Numbered from the stretch's first letter, positions 27,891 through 38,098 are shown. The stretch: 64,000 bases of DNA from Stutzerimonas stutzeri (GCF_024448715.1 NZ_JAMOHZ010000001.1:434001-498000), one strand, 5' to 3'. A program made the numbers and translations. Notes: generated by a model from the sequence alone, not told the origin.

Positions 27891-27976
27891 CTCATGGGTG
27901 AACGGCATTTCGCTTAGTGCGGACTTTCTGCGTCAGGCCTCTCGTTTTTTAACGCTACCGATTCCGACGTTGGCAA

Positions 27977-29170
27977 TCACAACCCATCACCCGGCACGCG
28001 CACCCAACCTTCCATCAGGATCCGCGCGCTCCGGCTCATGCTTGCCTTCAGCACCGTCCATTCACCGTTTACCTGACGAGCTTCAGCACCCACTCGCAAG
28101 GTGCCGGACGGATGTCCAAACACCACCGCCGAGCGATCGCCGCCTCCGGCTGCCAGATTGACCAGCGTGCCTGGAATCGAGGCCGCGGTTCCAATGGCGA
28201 CTGCGGCAGTGCCCATCATCGCGTGGTGCAGCTTGCCCATTGAAAGCGCGCGCACCAGCAGGTCGATGTCAGAGGCGCTCACGGCTTTGCCACTGGATGA
28301 AACGTAGTTGGTTGGCTTGGCGACAAAAGCCACTTTTGGCGTGTGCTGACGTTTAGCGGCTTCATCGAGCGTCGCGATCAAGCCCATGCGCAGTGCCCCA
28401 TGGGCACGAATGACCTCGAACATGGCCAGCGTCTTGGGGTCCCCGTTGATAGCATCCTGCAGCTCCGTGCCGGCGAAGCCGATGTCCTCAGCGTTGATAA
28501 AAACGGTCGGAATACCCGCATTGATCATGGTGGCCTTCAGGACACCAACGCCCGGCACGTCCAGGTCATCGACCAGATTTCCCGTGGGAAACATCGAACC
28601 GCCGCCCTCGCCTTCGCCTTCATCGGCGGGATCGATGAATTCCAGCACGATTTCAGCGGCTGGAAAGGTCACGCCGTCCAACTCGAAATCGCCGGTCTCC
28701 TGCACCTCGCCTTTGCTGACCGGCACGTGAGCGATGATGGTCTTGCCGATATTGGCCTGCCAGATGCGCACGGCGCAGACACCGTCCCGGGGAATTCGAT
28801 CCGGCTCGACCAGCCCCGCATGTAGCGCGAACGCGCCGGCAGCTGTGGAGAGATTTCCGCAGTTGCCACTCCAGTCGACAAAGGCACTGTCGATCGACAC
28901 CTGGCCATAGAGGTATTCGACATCGTGTTCAGGGCGCTCACTCTTGGACAGAATGACGCATTTGCTGGTGCTGGACGTAGCGCCGCCCATCCCATCGGTG
29001 TGCTTGCCGTATGGATCGGGACTGCCAATGACGCGCATAAACAGCTTGTCACGCGCCTCGCCCGGCACCTGCGCAGCGGGCGGGAGATCCTGCAGGCGGA
29101 AGAACACGCCTTTGCTGGTGCCGCCGCGCATATAGGTAGCCGGAATTTTCAGTTGCGGTGCATGAGCCAT
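27977..29170 (-). CDS. prpF: PrpF, 2-methylaconitate cis-trans isomerase
   Basis: AcnD-accessory protein of 397 residues that isomerises the trans product of AcnD to 2-methyl-cis-aconitate, so that aconitase can finish the methylcitrate cycle. PrpF family motifs are IPATYMRGGTSKGVFF at the N-terminus, the SGNCGNLSTAAGAFA segment with the active-site Cys near 107, and the basic residue in RMGLI. The ATG at 29170 has GGAAGG upstream; a start 6 codons earlier is less well placed. Last gene of the operon. Confidence 0.95.
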   Translation of the reverse strand: MAHAPQLKIPATYMRGGTSKGVFFRLQDLPPAAQVPGEARDKLFMRVIGSPDPYGKHTDGMGGATSSTSKCVILSKSERPEHDVEYLYGQVSIDSAFVDWSGNCGNLSTAAGAFALHAGLVEPDRIPRDGVCAVRIWQANIGKTIIAHVPVSKGEVQETGDFELDGVTFPAAEIVLEFIDPADEGEGEGGGSMFPTGNLVDDLDVPGVGVLKATMINAGIPTVFINAEDIGFAGTELQDAINGDPKTLAMFEVIRAHGALRMGLIATLDEAAKRQHTPKVAFVAKPTNYVSSSGKAVSASDIDLLVRALSMGKLHHAMMGTAAVAIGTAASIPGTLVNLAAGGGDRSAVVFGHPSGTLRVGAEARQVNGEWTVLKASMSRSARILMEGWVRVPGDGL

Positions 29171-29279
29171 GAAGACCTTCCTCATCAAATGCTATGGCCT
29201 ACTGGCCACAGCACGGATTCAACATCATAGGGAGGCGACGCTGCTGCCTTGAGCGCAGCAGTGCCGCCTAGCGACGCCC

Positions 29280-31877
29280 TCAGGATTGGTTGAGGAAATC
29301 CTTCGCGAAGCGCTGCAATACGCCGCCCGCCTCGTAGATCGATACCTCTTCGCCAGTGTCGAGGCGGCAAGTCACGGGCACTTCAAGCCGCTCGCCGTTC
29401 TTGCGCGTAATCACCAACGTCAGCGTGGCGCGCGGCGTCCACTCACCGAGCACGTCATAGGTTTCGCTACCGTCGATACCCAGCGTGAGGCGTGTGGTGC
29501 CCGGCTTGAATTCGAGCGGTAGCACGCCCATGCCAACCAGGTTGGTGCGATGGATGCGCTCGAAGCCTTCGGCCACGATCGCCTCCACACCCGCCAGCCG
29601 AACGCCTTTAGCCGCCCAGTCTCGGGACGAACCCTGGCCGTAATCGGCACCGGCGATGATGATCAGCGGCTGCTTGCGGCTCATGTAGGTTTCGATGGCT
29701 TCCCACATGCGCATCACCTTGCCTTCCGGCTCGACGCGGGTCAGCGATCCTTTCTTCACCTGGCCGTCGATCACGGCCATCTCGTTGACCAGCTGCGGGT
29801 TGGCGAAGGTGGCACGCTGCGCGGTCAGGTGATCGCCACGGTGTGTGGCATAGGAGTTGAAGTCTTCCTCTGGCACGCCCATTTTCGCCAGGTATTCGCC
29901 AGCAGCGCTGTCCAGCAGAATCGCGTTGGAAGGCGAAAGGTGATCAGTCGTGATGTTGTCCGGCAGAACCGCCAGAGGACGCATCCCCTTGAGCGAACGC
30001 TCACCTGCCAGCGCGCCTTCCCAGTACGGCGGACGACGGATATAGGTGGACGTTGGCCGCCAGTCATAAAGCGGGCTTTCCGCCTCGACCACGGTCCCGA
30101 GATCGAACATCGGAATATAGATCTGCTTGAACTGCTCCGGCTTCACCGACGCGGCAACGATGCGATCGATTTCTTCGTCGCTCGGCCACAGGTCTTTCAA
30201 GGTCACGGGATTGCCGGCCGAGTCATGCCCCAGCACGTCCTGTTCGATATCGAAACGCACGGTGCCGGCGATGGCGTAGGCGACCACCAGGGGCGGTGAA
30301 GCCAGGAATGCCTGCTTGGCGTACGGATGGATACGGCCGTCGAAGTTGCGGTTACCGGACAGCACCGCCGTGGCGTACAGATCTCGGTCGATGATTTCCT
30401 GCTGGATCTTCGGATCCAGCGCGCCGGACATACCGTTACAGGTGGTGCAGGCGTAGGCGACGATGCCGAAGCCGAGCTTTTCCAGCTCCGACAGCAGGCC
30501 CGCATCTTCCAGGTACAACTTGGCGACCTTGGAGCCTGGCGCGAAGGAGGTCTTGACCCAAGGCTTGCGCACCAGGCCCAACTCATTGGCCTTTTTCGCC
30601 AGCAGGCCAGCCGCAACCACATTGCGCGGGTTGGACGTATTGGTGCAGCTGGTAATGGCGGCGATGATCACCGCACCATCTGGCATCAGGCCCTGCGCCT
30701 CTTCAGCCAATGCCTTGTCCAGGTCAGTCGCGATACCGCGCTCATGCAGCGCTGAGGTCGGCAGACGGCGATGCGGATTGGACGGCCCGGCCATGGTGCG
30801 CTCGACGCTGGACAGATCAAATTCCAGCACCCGCTCGTATTCAGCATCAACCAGCGCATCGGCCCACAGCCCGGTGGTCTTGGCGTAATTCTCTACCAAT
30901 GCCACCTGTTCTGGCTCGCGTCCAGTCAATTTCAGGTAATCGATGGTCTGCTCGTCGATATAGAACATCGAGGCCGTTGCGCCGTACTCCGGGCACATGT
31001 TGGAAATGGTGGCGCGGTCACCGATGGTCAGGCTGGCCGCACCATCACCGAAAAACTCCACATACGCGCCGACCACACGTTCCTTGCGAAGAAACTCGGT
31101 CAGTGCCAAGACGATATCGGTCGCCGTGATCCCGGGCTGACGCCTACCGGTCAGCTTGACGCCGACGATGTCGGGCAATCGCATCATCGAGGCGCGACCA
31201 AGCATCACTGTTTCAGCCTCGAGGCCACCAACACCAATGGCGATGACGCCGAGTGCATCAACGTGAGGAGTGTGACTGTCGGTTCCGACGCAGGTATCCG
31301 GGAAGGCGATGCCGCCTCGGGCCTGAATGACTGGTGACATCTTCTCGAGGTTGATCTGGTGCATGATTCCGTTGCCGGCCGGAATCACATCGACGTTCTT
31401 GAACGCGGTCTTGGTCCACTCGATAAAGTGAAAGCGATCCTCGTTACGGCGCTCCTCCACGGCACGGTTCTTCTCGAACGCATCCGGGTCGAACCCTGCA
31501 AACTCCACAGCCAAGGAATGATCGACGATCAGTTGGGTCGGCACCACCGGATTGACCTTGGACGGATCACCGCCTTGTTCGGCAATGGCATCGCGCAGGC
31601 CGGCCAGATCCACCAGAGCGGTCTGTCCGAGGATGTCATGACAGACCACGCGCGCCGGATACCAAGGAAAGTCGAGGTCGCGCTTTCGCTCGATGATCTG
31701 TTTCAGCGAGTCGGTCAGCATGGCGGGGTCGCAGCGACGAACCAGCTGCTCGGCCAGTACGCGCGAAGTGTAGGGCAGCTTGACGTAAGCGCCCGGCTGG
31801 ATTGCCTCGACCGCTTCGCGAGTATCGAAGTAGTCCAGCTGGGTGCCGGGCAAGGGTTTGCGATGTTCAGTATTCAT
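29280..31877 (-). CDS. acnD: AcnD, Fe/S-dependent 2-methylcitrate dehydratase
   Basis: Aconitase-like enzyme of 865 residues acting on 2-methylcitrate in propionate catabolism. The protein starts MNTEHRKPLPGTQLDYFD, typical of AcnD, so I use the ATG at 31877. Cluster ligands are in the ITSCTNTSNP segment (near 415-425) and in ACTTCNGMSG (near 485). The swivel domain at the C-terminus contains the GADYGQGSSRDWAAKG motif. It works with PrpF, encoded 110 bases downstream. No prpD, the Fe-independent alternative, is in the cluster. Confidence 0.95.
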   Translation of the reverse strand: MNTEHRKPLPGTQLDYFDTREAVEAIQPGAYVKLPYTSRVLAEQLVRRCDPAMLTDSLKQIIERKRDLDFPWYPARVVCHDILGQTALVDLAGLRDAIAEQGGDPSKVNPVVPTQLIVDHSLAVEFAGFDPDAFEKNRAVEERRNEDRFHFIEWTKTAFKNVDVIPAGNGIMHQINLEKMSPVIQARGGIAFPDTCVGTDSHTPHVDALGVIAIGVGGLEAETVMLGRASMMRLPDIVGVKLTGRRQPGITATDIVLALTEFLRKERVVGAYVEFFGDGAASLTIGDRATISNMCPEYGATASMFYIDEQTIDYLKLTGREPEQVALVENYAKTTGLWADALVDAEYERVLEFDLSSVERTMAGPSNPHRRLPTSALHERGIATDLDKALAEEAQGLMPDGAVIIAAITSCTNTSNPRNVVAAGLLAKKANELGLVRKPWVKTSFAPGSKVAKLYLEDAGLLSELEKLGFGIVAYACTTCNGMSGALDPKIQQEIIDRDLYATAVLSGNRNFDGRIHPYAKQAFLASPPLVVAYAIAGTVRFDIEQDVLGHDSAGNPVTLKDLWPSDEEIDRIVAASVKPEQFKQIYIPMFDLGTVVEAESPLYDWRPTSTYIRRPPYWEGALAGERSLKGMRPLAVLPDNITTDHLSPSNAILLDSAAGEYLAKMGVPEEDFNSYATHRGDHLTAQRATFANPQLVNEMAVIDGQVKKGSLTRVEPEGKVMRMWEAIETYMSRKQPLIIIAGADYGQGSSRDWAAKGVRLAGVEAIVAEGFERIHRTNLVGMGVLPLEFKPGTTRLTLGIDGSETYDVLGEWTPRATLTLVITRKNGERLEVPVTCRLDTGEEVSIYEAGGVLQRFAKDFLNQS

Positions 31878-31952
31878 GCCGGAAGGACTCAATCCAGTAA
31901 ATGTTCGGTGGAGAGGTTCGGAGGCCGGCGTCGCGACCCCCTCCTCTTTCGA

Positions 31953-33080
31953 TCAGCGCTCGGCGATGGGTACGACCTTGCGCTGTTCCGGCCCGACGTA
32001 GTCGGCACTCGGACGGATGATGCGGTTATTGGCGCGCTGCTCGATAACATGGGATGCCCAGCCAGTGACCCGCGAGCACACGAAGATCGGTGTGAACAGC
32101 TTGGTCGGGATGCCCATGAAGTGGTACGCGGAGGCGTGATAGAAGTCGGCGTTGGGGAAGAGCTTCTTCTGCGCCCACATGGTTTCGTCGACGGCGACCG
32201 ACACCGGGTAGAGAACGGTGTCACCCACTTCGTCGGCCAGTTTCTTCGCCCAGACCTTGATGACTTCGTTGCGCGGGTCGGACTCTTTATAGATCGCGTG
32301 ACCGAAGCCCATGATCTTGTCCTTGCGCTCGAGCATGCCAAGAATGCCCTGCACTGCCGATTCCGGCGAATCCCACTGCTGGATCATTTCCATTGCCGCT
32401 TCGTTAGCGCCGCCATGTAGCGGGCCGCGCAGCGAACCGATCGCCCCGGTAACGCAGGAATACATGTCCGACAACGTCGAAGCACAGACGCGAGCGGTGA
32501 AGGTCGAGGCGTTGAACTCATGCTCGGCGTATAGAATCAGCGAAACGTTCATCACCTTGACGTGCAGGTCGCTCGGCTTCTTGCCGTGCAGCAGGGCCAG
32601 GAAATGCCCACCCAAGGTGTCTTCGTCACTGCTGCACTCGATCCGCGTCTGCTCATGAGTGAAGCGATACCAGTAGCACATGATCGCCGGAAACGCGGCC
32701 ATCAATCGCTCGGCAACATCGCGCTGCTGCTCGAATGAATGCTCGGGCTCCAGCGTACCGAGCAACGAGGCGCCGGTACGCATGACATCCATCGGATGGG
32801 CGTCGGCCGGAATACGCTCCAGCACTTCCTTCAGCGCAGTCGGAAGATCGCGCATGGTTTTCAGCCGTGCTTTGTAATCGGCCAGTTGCTGCGCCGTTGG
32901 CAACTCACCATAAAACAGCAGGTAGGCCACCTCTTCGAATTCGGCTTGAGCAGCCAGCTCCCGCACATCGTAGCCACGGTAAGTCAGGCCCGCCCCGGTC
33001 TTGCCAACCGTGCACAACGCTGTTTGCCCGGCAACCTGGCCACGCAGGCCGGCGCCACTCAATACTTTTGCTTCAGCCAT
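31953..33080 (-). CDS. prpC: 2-Methylcitrate synthase
   Basis: Condenses propionyl-CoA with oxaloacetate; 375 residues, the short bacterial PrpC form. Citrate-synthase motifs: GASLLGTLEPEHSFEQQ, active-site His in GPLHGGANEAAMEM, the GFGHAIYKESDPRN loop, and the catalytic Asp in the NADFYHASAYHFMGIP segment. It is encoded 77 bases after prpB in the same operon. Confidence 0.96.
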   Translation of the reverse strand: MAEAKVLSGAGLRGQVAGQTALCTVGKTGAGLTYRGYDVRELAAQAEFEEVAYLLFYGELPTAQQLADYKARLKTMRDLPTALKEVLERIPADAHPMDVMRTGASLLGTLEPEHSFEQQRDVAERLMAAFPAIMCYWYRFTHEQTRIECSSDEDTLGGHFLALLHGKKPSDLHVKVMNVSLILYAEHEFNASTFTARVCASTLSDMYSCVTGAIGSLRGPLHGGANEAAMEMIQQWDSPESAVQGILGMLERKDKIMGFGHAIYKESDPRNEVIKVWAKKLADEVGDTVLYPVSVAVDETMWAQKKLFPNADFYHASAYHFMGIPTKLFTPIFVCSRVTGWASHVIEQRANNRIIRPSADYVGPEQRKVVPIAER

Positions 33081-33157
33081 TGCTCTCTCCTTATTGGATT
33101 TGTTCTGGATACTGCAAAGTCGCTCATTAGTAAGCTGTCAGGCTGCCCGCTCGCGCT

Positions 33158-34045
33158 TCAGCTTTTTTTCTGGGCAAACAGCGCGTCGAGGCTTTGCTCG
33201 AATGCGTGATAATTGATGCGCTCGTACAGCTCCATGCGGGTCTGCATGGTGTCGACGACGTTCTTTTGCGTACCGTCGCGGCGGATGGCGGTGTAGACGT
33301 TTTCCGCCGCCTTGTTCATCGCGCGGAACGCCGACAGCGGGTACAGCACCAGCGAAACGTCGGCACCGGCCAATTCCTCGGTTGTGTACAGCGGCGTCGA
33401 GCCGAACTCGGTGATGTTGGCCAAAATCGGCGCCTTCACCTTTTCAGCGAACAGCTTGTACATCGACAATTCAGTAATAGCCTCCGGGAACACCATGTCG
33501 GCACCCGCCTCGATGCAGGCCTGGGCGCGCTCCAGCGCTGACTCTAACCCCTCAACCGCCAACGCATCGGTACGCGCCATGATCACGAAGCTGTCATCGG
33601 TACGCGCATCGACTGCCGCCTTGATCCGATCGACCATCTCCTGCTGCGAGACGATCTCCTTGTTGGGGCGATGACCACAGCGCTTGGCGCCCACTTGGTC
33701 TTCGATGTGAATCGCCGCTGCACCGAACTTGATCATCGACTTGACGGTACGCGCCACGTTGAACGCGGACGAACCGAAGCCGGTATCGACATCGACCAAC
33801 AGTGGCAGATCGCAGACATCGGTAATGCGGCGCACGTCCGTGAGCACATCATCCAGCCCGCTGATGCCGAGATCAGGCAAACCAAGCGAACCGGCTGCGA
33901 CGCCGCCTCCCGACAAGTAAATCGCCTTGAAACCGGCACGCTTGGCCAGCAGCGCATGGTTGGCATTAATCGCGCCGACCACCTGCAGGGGTTGCTCGCT
34001 GGCCACTGCATCACGGAAACGCTGGCCGGGGGTAGGAAGTGTCAT
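33158..34045 (-). CDS. prpB: 2-Methylisocitrate lyase
   Basis: Cleaves 2-methylisocitrate to pyruvate and succinate; 295 residues, of the ICL/PEP mutase superfamily. Visible motifs are the [18 protein letters not shown] segment, DVDTGFG (85-91 region) with the metal-binding Asp residues, and the catalytic loop [12 protein letters not shown] containing KRCGH. The start overlaps the regulator's stop by 4 bases, so regulator and enzymes are one transcript. Confidence 0.96.
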   Translation of the reverse strand: MTLPTPGQRFRDAVASEQPLQVVGAINANHALLAKRAGFKAIYLSGGGVAAGSLGLPDLGISGLDDVLTDVRRITDVCDLPLLVDVDTGFGSSAFNVARTVKSMIKFGAAAIHIEDQVGAKRCGHRPNKEIVSQQEMVDRIKAAVDARTDDSFVIMARTDALAVEGLESALERAQACIEAGADMVFPEAITELSMYKLFAEKVKAPILANITEFGSTPLYTTEELAGADVSLVLYPLSAFRAMNKAAENVYTAIRRDGTQKNVVDTMQTRMELYERINYHAFEQSLDALFAQKKS

Positions 34046-34776
34046 GCCTCACCTCTTGTTTGTGGTGTCTGTTCCTGAGCGGCCTGATAGTGGCGCTCGA
34101 TGTTGCGCTTGGATGCACAGATGTGACGACGCATCAGCAGCTCGGCCAATTCGCCGTCGCGGTCGGCGATCGCGTCGAGGATCCGATGGTGTTCGGCGAA
34201 CGCCTGACGCGGGCGATTCGGTGTCGCTGAAAATTGGATGCGGTACATGCGCACGAGCTGATACAGCTCGCCGCACAACATTTGGGTCAAGGTTCGATTG
34301 CCGCTGCCCTGGATGATCCGGTAATGGAAATCGAAGTCGCCTTCCTGCTGGTAGTAACCGACCCCAGCCTGAAACGCCTCATCGCGCTCGTGGGTATCCA
34401 GCACCCGACGCAGCTCCCCGATCTCGGCCTCGCTCATACGCTCAGCGGCGAGCCGGCAGGCCATGCCTTCCAGCGATTCGCGAATCTCGTAGAGTTCGAT
34501 CAGCTCGGCGTGATCAAGCGACACCACGCGAGCGCCAACATGCGGCACGCGCACGAGCAGCCTCTGCCCTTCGAGTCGATGTATCGCCTCGCGCAATGGG
34601 CCGCGACTGATGCCGTAAGTACGCGCCAGCTCGGGTTCCGAAATTTTGCTGCCTGGGGCGATCTCGCCTTTGACGATGGCAGCCTGAATCAGCCGAAAAA
34701 CGTGCTCCGAGAGCGTTCCGTTGTCGACCTGAACAGGAGACGAGATATCTAAGCTATCGAGCATTATTGTTGACAC
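34042..34776 (-). CDS. GntR-family (FCD) regulator of the prp operon
   Basis: Transcriptional regulator of 244 residues with an N-terminal winged helix ([25 protein letters not shown] segment near 45-65) and a helical FCD ligand domain with conserved His residues (HERDE near 129, FHYRI near 149 and [10 protein letters not shown] near 194). It is the first gene of the prp operon, replacing the sigma-54-type PrpR of enterobacteria. Two similar 12-base palindromes near its start may be its operators. The start is GTG at 34776; an ATG four codons later is the alternative. Confidence 0.88.
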   Translation of the reverse strand: MSTIMLDSLDISSPVQVDNGTLSEHVFRLIQAAIVKGEIAPGSKISEPELARTYGISRGPLREAIHRLEGQRLLVRVPHVGARVVSLDHAELIELYEIRESLEGMACRLAAERMSEAEIGELRRVLDTHERDEAFQAGVGYYQQEGDFDFHYRIIQGSGNRTLTQMLCGELYQLVRMYRIQFSATPNRPRQAFAEHHRILDAIADRDGELAELLMRRHICASKRNIERHYQAAQEQTPQTRGEA

Positions 34777-34851
34777 TTCTAGTGGAAGTGCTCGAAATTT
34801 ACGCCTAAAACACTCGAGCCGTCAATTACAAGAAGGTAGATTGTCGACAGT
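34766..34851. promoter_or_regulatory. Two candidate operators for the GntR regulator
   Basis: ATTGTTGACACT (34766-34777) and ATTGTCGACAGT (34840-34851) differ at two positions and are close to palindromic around TGTCGACA. One overlaps the regulator's start codon and the other is 74 bases upstream, as expected for autoregulation. The remaining sequence to 35,044 must hold the promoters of both divergent units. Confidence 0.5.
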
Positions 34852-35044
34852 TAACAAGCAGCACTTGATTACAAAAGAAGGCAAGACAGCAATACACAAT
34901 GGTGCAAGCCTAGTCGCGACCCCTTAAAGTGCCATGCTAGAATGCGCCGCATTATTGCCGCGGCTGGCGCTCGTCTCGCCGCGCTCACCAAGCTCATGGG
35001 CCGCCGTTACGCCCATGCTTTCCGACTCGACTACGCCTGGATCT

Positions 35045-35581
35045 ATGAGCGTCAAATCTAATCTTCTGCTGCTCTGCCTGCTGGCTTCTCCCTTATTCGT
35101 CCATGCCGATGAGAAAACCGTCTACGGTCTGAACGAGCATGTCGCACTGCCTGAATTTGGGCTCGAGGTGCAGGCGAAGCTCGATACGGGCGCGCAGACC
35201 GCCTCGATCAGCGCGCGTGATATCGAGCGTTTCAAACGCAACGGGAAAGAATGGGTCCGCTTCTACCTGGCCATTGATGAGGCCCACCAGCGCCCCATCG
35301 AGCTGCCATTGCAGCGCATCAGCAAGATCAAGCGTCGTGCCGGTGACTTCGATCCGGAAGAAGAAAAAACCTACACACCACGTCCTGTTGTCAAGCTCGA
35401 CCTATGCATGGGCAAGGCTAAACGCAGCATTGAAGTGAACCTCACGGACCGAAGTGCATTCCAATACCCACTTTTAATCGGTTCCGTTGCTCTTACTCGC
35501 TTCGGAGCTCTGGTTGACCCAAGCCTTACTTACGCTGCTGGCAAGCCCGGCTGCATTATCGAATCCGACGCTGACGAGTAA
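35045..35581 (+). CDS. Retropepsin-like aspartic protease (RimK-associated 'ATP-dependent zinc protease' family)
   Basis: Secreted or periplasmic protein of 178 residues: signal peptide MSVKSNLLLLCLLASPLFVHA, then a domain with the aspartic-protease signature LDTGAQTASI near 45-54 and the family tail SRSAFQYPLLIG / LIGSVALTRFGALVDPS. The family is often named zinc protease, but the DTG motif points to a retropepsin fold. It heads a three-gene operon with an inactive transglutaminase-7TM protein and an ATP-grasp ligase, 3 bases apart each. I chose the ATG at 35045 because it gives a clean signal peptide. Confidence 0.82.
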   Translation: MSVKSNLLLLCLLASPLFVHADEKTVYGLNEHVALPEFGLEVQAKLDTGAQTASISARDIERFKRNGKEWVRFYLAIDEAHQRPIELPLQRISKIKRRAGDFDPEEEKTYTPRPVVKLDLCMGKAKRSIEVNLTDRSAFQYPLLIGSVALTRFGALVDPSLTYAAGKPGCIIESDADE

Positions 35582-35584
35582 CCC

Positions 35585-37111
35585 ATGCGCGCTCTAACCC
35601 TGCACCTGAAAGTACTGATTTTTATACTCGTCACGCTGGGCATCGCGATCACCGCGTACCAGATTTTCATTCTCGGCATCCCGGTTACCGAAGACGAAAC
35701 CGATGATCTGTGGAATATCGACGCCAAAGTCGAATTTCAGGCCAGTGCACGTGAACCGGTGAAGCTGCAGATGTATGTGCCGCCGTTGAATCAGGAGTTC
35801 GTCAGCCTCAACGAGAGCTTCATTTCCAACAATTACGGCGTGAGCATCAACCGTGCCGACGGTAATCGTCGGGTGACCTGGTCGGCGCGGCGCGTCAGCG
35901 GCAATCAGACCCTCTACTACCGCCTGGTGCTGACTCGACGTTACAGCGGTGAACAAACCAAGGCCACCGGACCGATTTTCCGTGACAGCATTCCGGTCGA
36001 AGGTCCCGAAAAAATTGCCGCCGAAGCATTGCTCTCACCAATCCGCCAGCATTCGGCCGACGTCGAGACCTTCATCAGCGAAGCCATCAAGCGGGTCAAC
36101 AATGCCAATGACGACAACGTAAAGCTGTTGCTCGGTGGCGACGCCTCGACCGCGAACAAGGCAAGCGTGATCGAATTGCTGCTCTCCATTGCGCACGTCC
36201 CGATGGAGCGCGTCCACACTGTGCTGCTTTCACCCGACGTAGCACAAACGCCAGAACTCTGGCTGCGCAGCTTCAATGGCGACAAGTGGCTGTATTTCAA
36301 CCCGGAAACCGGCGAACAGGGTTTGCCGAAAGATCGCCTGGTCTGGTGGACCGGTGATGAGCCCCTACTTAGTCTCGAAGGTGGGCGCAATGCGCAGGTA
36401 ACCTTCACGCTCAACAGCAGCGAAATGAACGCCATCCGCCTGGCAAAACTGACCGACGAAAATACCGACGCGGATTTCCTCGAATACTCGCTGTACGGCC
36501 TGCCGCTGCAGACTCAGCAGACCTACCAGATCATGATCATGATCCCGATCGGTGTGCTGGTGATCCTGATACTGCGCAACCTTGGAGGCCTGCAGACCCT
36601 GGGCACGTTCACGCCGGTGCTGATCGCCCTGGCCTTCCGCGAAACCCAGATCGGCTTCGGCATCATTCTGTTCACCTTGATCACCGCGCTAGGCTTGTCC
36701 CTGCGCTCGTACCTTGAACATCTCAAATTGCAGATGCTGCCACGCCTCTCGGTAGTGCTGACTTTCGTCGTAGTGCTGATTGCGGTGATCAGCCTGTTCA
36801 GCCACAAGCTCGGCCTCGAACGCGGATTGTCCGTGTCGCTGTTCCCGATGGTGATCCTGACCATGACCATCGAGCGTCTGTCCATCACCTGGGAAGAACG
36901 CGGCGGCGGCCATGCCTTCAAAGTTGCGGTCGGCACCTTGATTGCCGCGAGCCTGGCCTTCCTGCTGATGAACATCCAGGAGCTGACCTATTTCATCTTC
37001 ACCTTCCCAGCGGTGCTGCTGATCATGGTGGGCTTCATGCTGGCAATGGGTCGCTACCGCGGCTATCGCCTGACCGAGCTGTTTCGTTTCAAAGCCTTTC
37101 TGAAGGATTGA
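35585..37111 (+). CDS. Inactive transglutaminase fused to a 7-TM domain
   Basis: Membrane protein of 508 residues. One N-terminal helix (about 7-27) is followed by a periplasmic region of about 270 residues of the inactive-transglutaminase type, which lacks an obvious Cys-His-Asp triad (no cysteine is present in it). Then come about seven transmembrane helices (from about 310, IMIMIPIGVLVILIL, to 490). Known from comparative genomics as the partner of a retropepsin and a RimK-like ATP-grasp protein. Its role is unproven; it may bind a peptide substrate at the periplasmic face. Confidence 0.82.
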   Translation: MRALTLHLKVLIFILVTLGIAITAYQIFILGIPVTEDETDDLWNIDAKVEFQASAREPVKLQMYVPPLNQEFVSLNESFISNNYGVSINRADGNRRVTWSARRVSGNQTLYYRLVLTRRYSGEQTKATGPIFRDSIPVEGPEKIAAEALLSPIRQHSADVETFISEAIKRVNNANDDNVKLLLGGDASTANKASVIELLLSIAHVPMERVHTVLLSPDVAQTPELWLRSFNGDKWLYFNPETGEQGLPKDRLVWWTGDEPLLSLEGGRNAQVTFTLNSSEMNAIRLAKLTDENTDADFLEYSLYGLPLQTQQTYQIMIMIPIGVLVILILRNLGGLQTLGTFTPVLIALAFRETQIGFGIILFTLITALGLSLRSYLEHLKLQMLPRLSVVLTFVVVLIAVISLFSHKLGLERGLSVSLFPMVILTMTIERLSITWEERGGGHAFKVAVGTLIAASLAFLLMNIQELTYFIFTFPAVLLIMVGFMLAMGRYRGYRLTELFRFKAFLKD

Positions 37112-37114
37112 GCC

Positions 37115-38098
37115 ATGTTCGGTCTGATCAAGACGTGGAAGGCCCTCGAAGCCAAGGGCATCATGGGCATCAATCGCCGCAATGCGGACTACGTGCTCAA
37201 GTACAACAAGCGCAACCTTTACCCGATCGTCGACGACAAGATCATCACCAAGGAACGGGCCATAGAGGCTGGTATCGATGTCCCGAAAATGTACGGCATC
37301 ATCGAAACCGAGAAGGACATCGACAAGCTCAAGGATATCGTCAAGGATCATGATGATTTCGTAGTCAAGCCGGCGCAGGGAGCCGGCGGCGACGGCATCC
37401 TGGTTATCGCCGATCGCTTCGAGGGTCGTTACCGGACGGTGTCGGGAAAAATCATTACGCATGAAGAGATCGAGCATCAGATCTCCAACATCCTCACCGG
37501 CCTCTATTCGCTTGGTGGACACCGCGACCGCGCGCTGATCGAATACCGCGTGACCCCGGATCCGATCTTCAAGAGCATCAGCTACGAAGGCGTGCCCGAT
37601 ATACGCATCATCGTACTGATGGGCTATCCCGTGATGGCGATGCTGCGTCTGCCGACACGGCAATCCGGCGGCAAAGCCAATCTGCACCAGGGCGCGATAG
37701 GCGTCGGCGTGGATTTGGCGACCGGCATCACTCTGCGCGGCACCTGGCTGAACAACAAGATTACCAAGCACCCCGATACCACCAACGCGGTGGACGGCGT
37801 GCAATTGCCCAACTGGGACGGCTTCATGAAGCTCGCCGCCGGCTGCTATGAGCTATGCGGCCTGGGTTACATCGGTGTCGACATGGTGCTTGACCAGGAC
37901 AAGGGCCCGCTGATTCTCGAGCTCAACGCACGGCCGGGCCTGAACATCCAGATTGCCAACGATTGCGGATTGACCCATCGTGCACACGCCGTGGAGAACC
38001 GGATCGAGGAGCTCAAGGAAAAAGGCATACAGGAAACGCCTGAAGAGCGAGTTCGATTCGCCCAGGAGCTCTTCGGCCACATTCCAGCCCACGTGTGA
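37115..38098 (+). CDS. Alpha-L-glutamate ligase-like ATP-grasp protein
   Basis: Cytoplasmic ATP-grasp protein of 327 residues related to RimK. The ATP-binding segment KPAQGAGGDGILVI lies near 84-97, and the Mg-binding C-terminal motif LELNARPGLNIQIAND near 268-283. The N-terminus (MFGLIKTWKALEAKGIMGIN) resembles the sugar-transferase-like ATP-grasp subgroup. It probably forms an amide bond between an amino acid and a peptide or other acceptor. It is translationally close to the 7TM gene (3-base gap). Confidence 0.85.
   Translation: MFGLIKTWKALEAKGIMGINRRNADYVLKYNKRNLYPIVDDKIITKERAIEAGIDVPKMYGIIETEKDIDKLKDIVKDHDDFVVKPAQGAGGDGILVIADRFEGRYRTVSGKIITHEEIEHQISNILTGLYSLGGHRDRALIEYRVTPDPIFKSISYEGVPDIRIIVLMGYPVMAMLRLPTRQSGGKANLHQGAIGVGVDLATGITLRGTWLNNKITKHPDTTNAVDGVQLPNWDGFMKLAAGCYELCGLGYIGVDMVLDQDKGPLILELNARPGLNIQIANDCGLTHRAHAVENRIEELKEKGIQETPEERVRFAQELFGHIPAHV

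Noticed and set aside
36689-37804. 371-codon minus-strand frame across the 7TM and ATP-grasp genes
   Set aside because: It crosses the boundary of two clear plus-strand genes and has a histidine/glutamine-rich composition typical of antisense frames.
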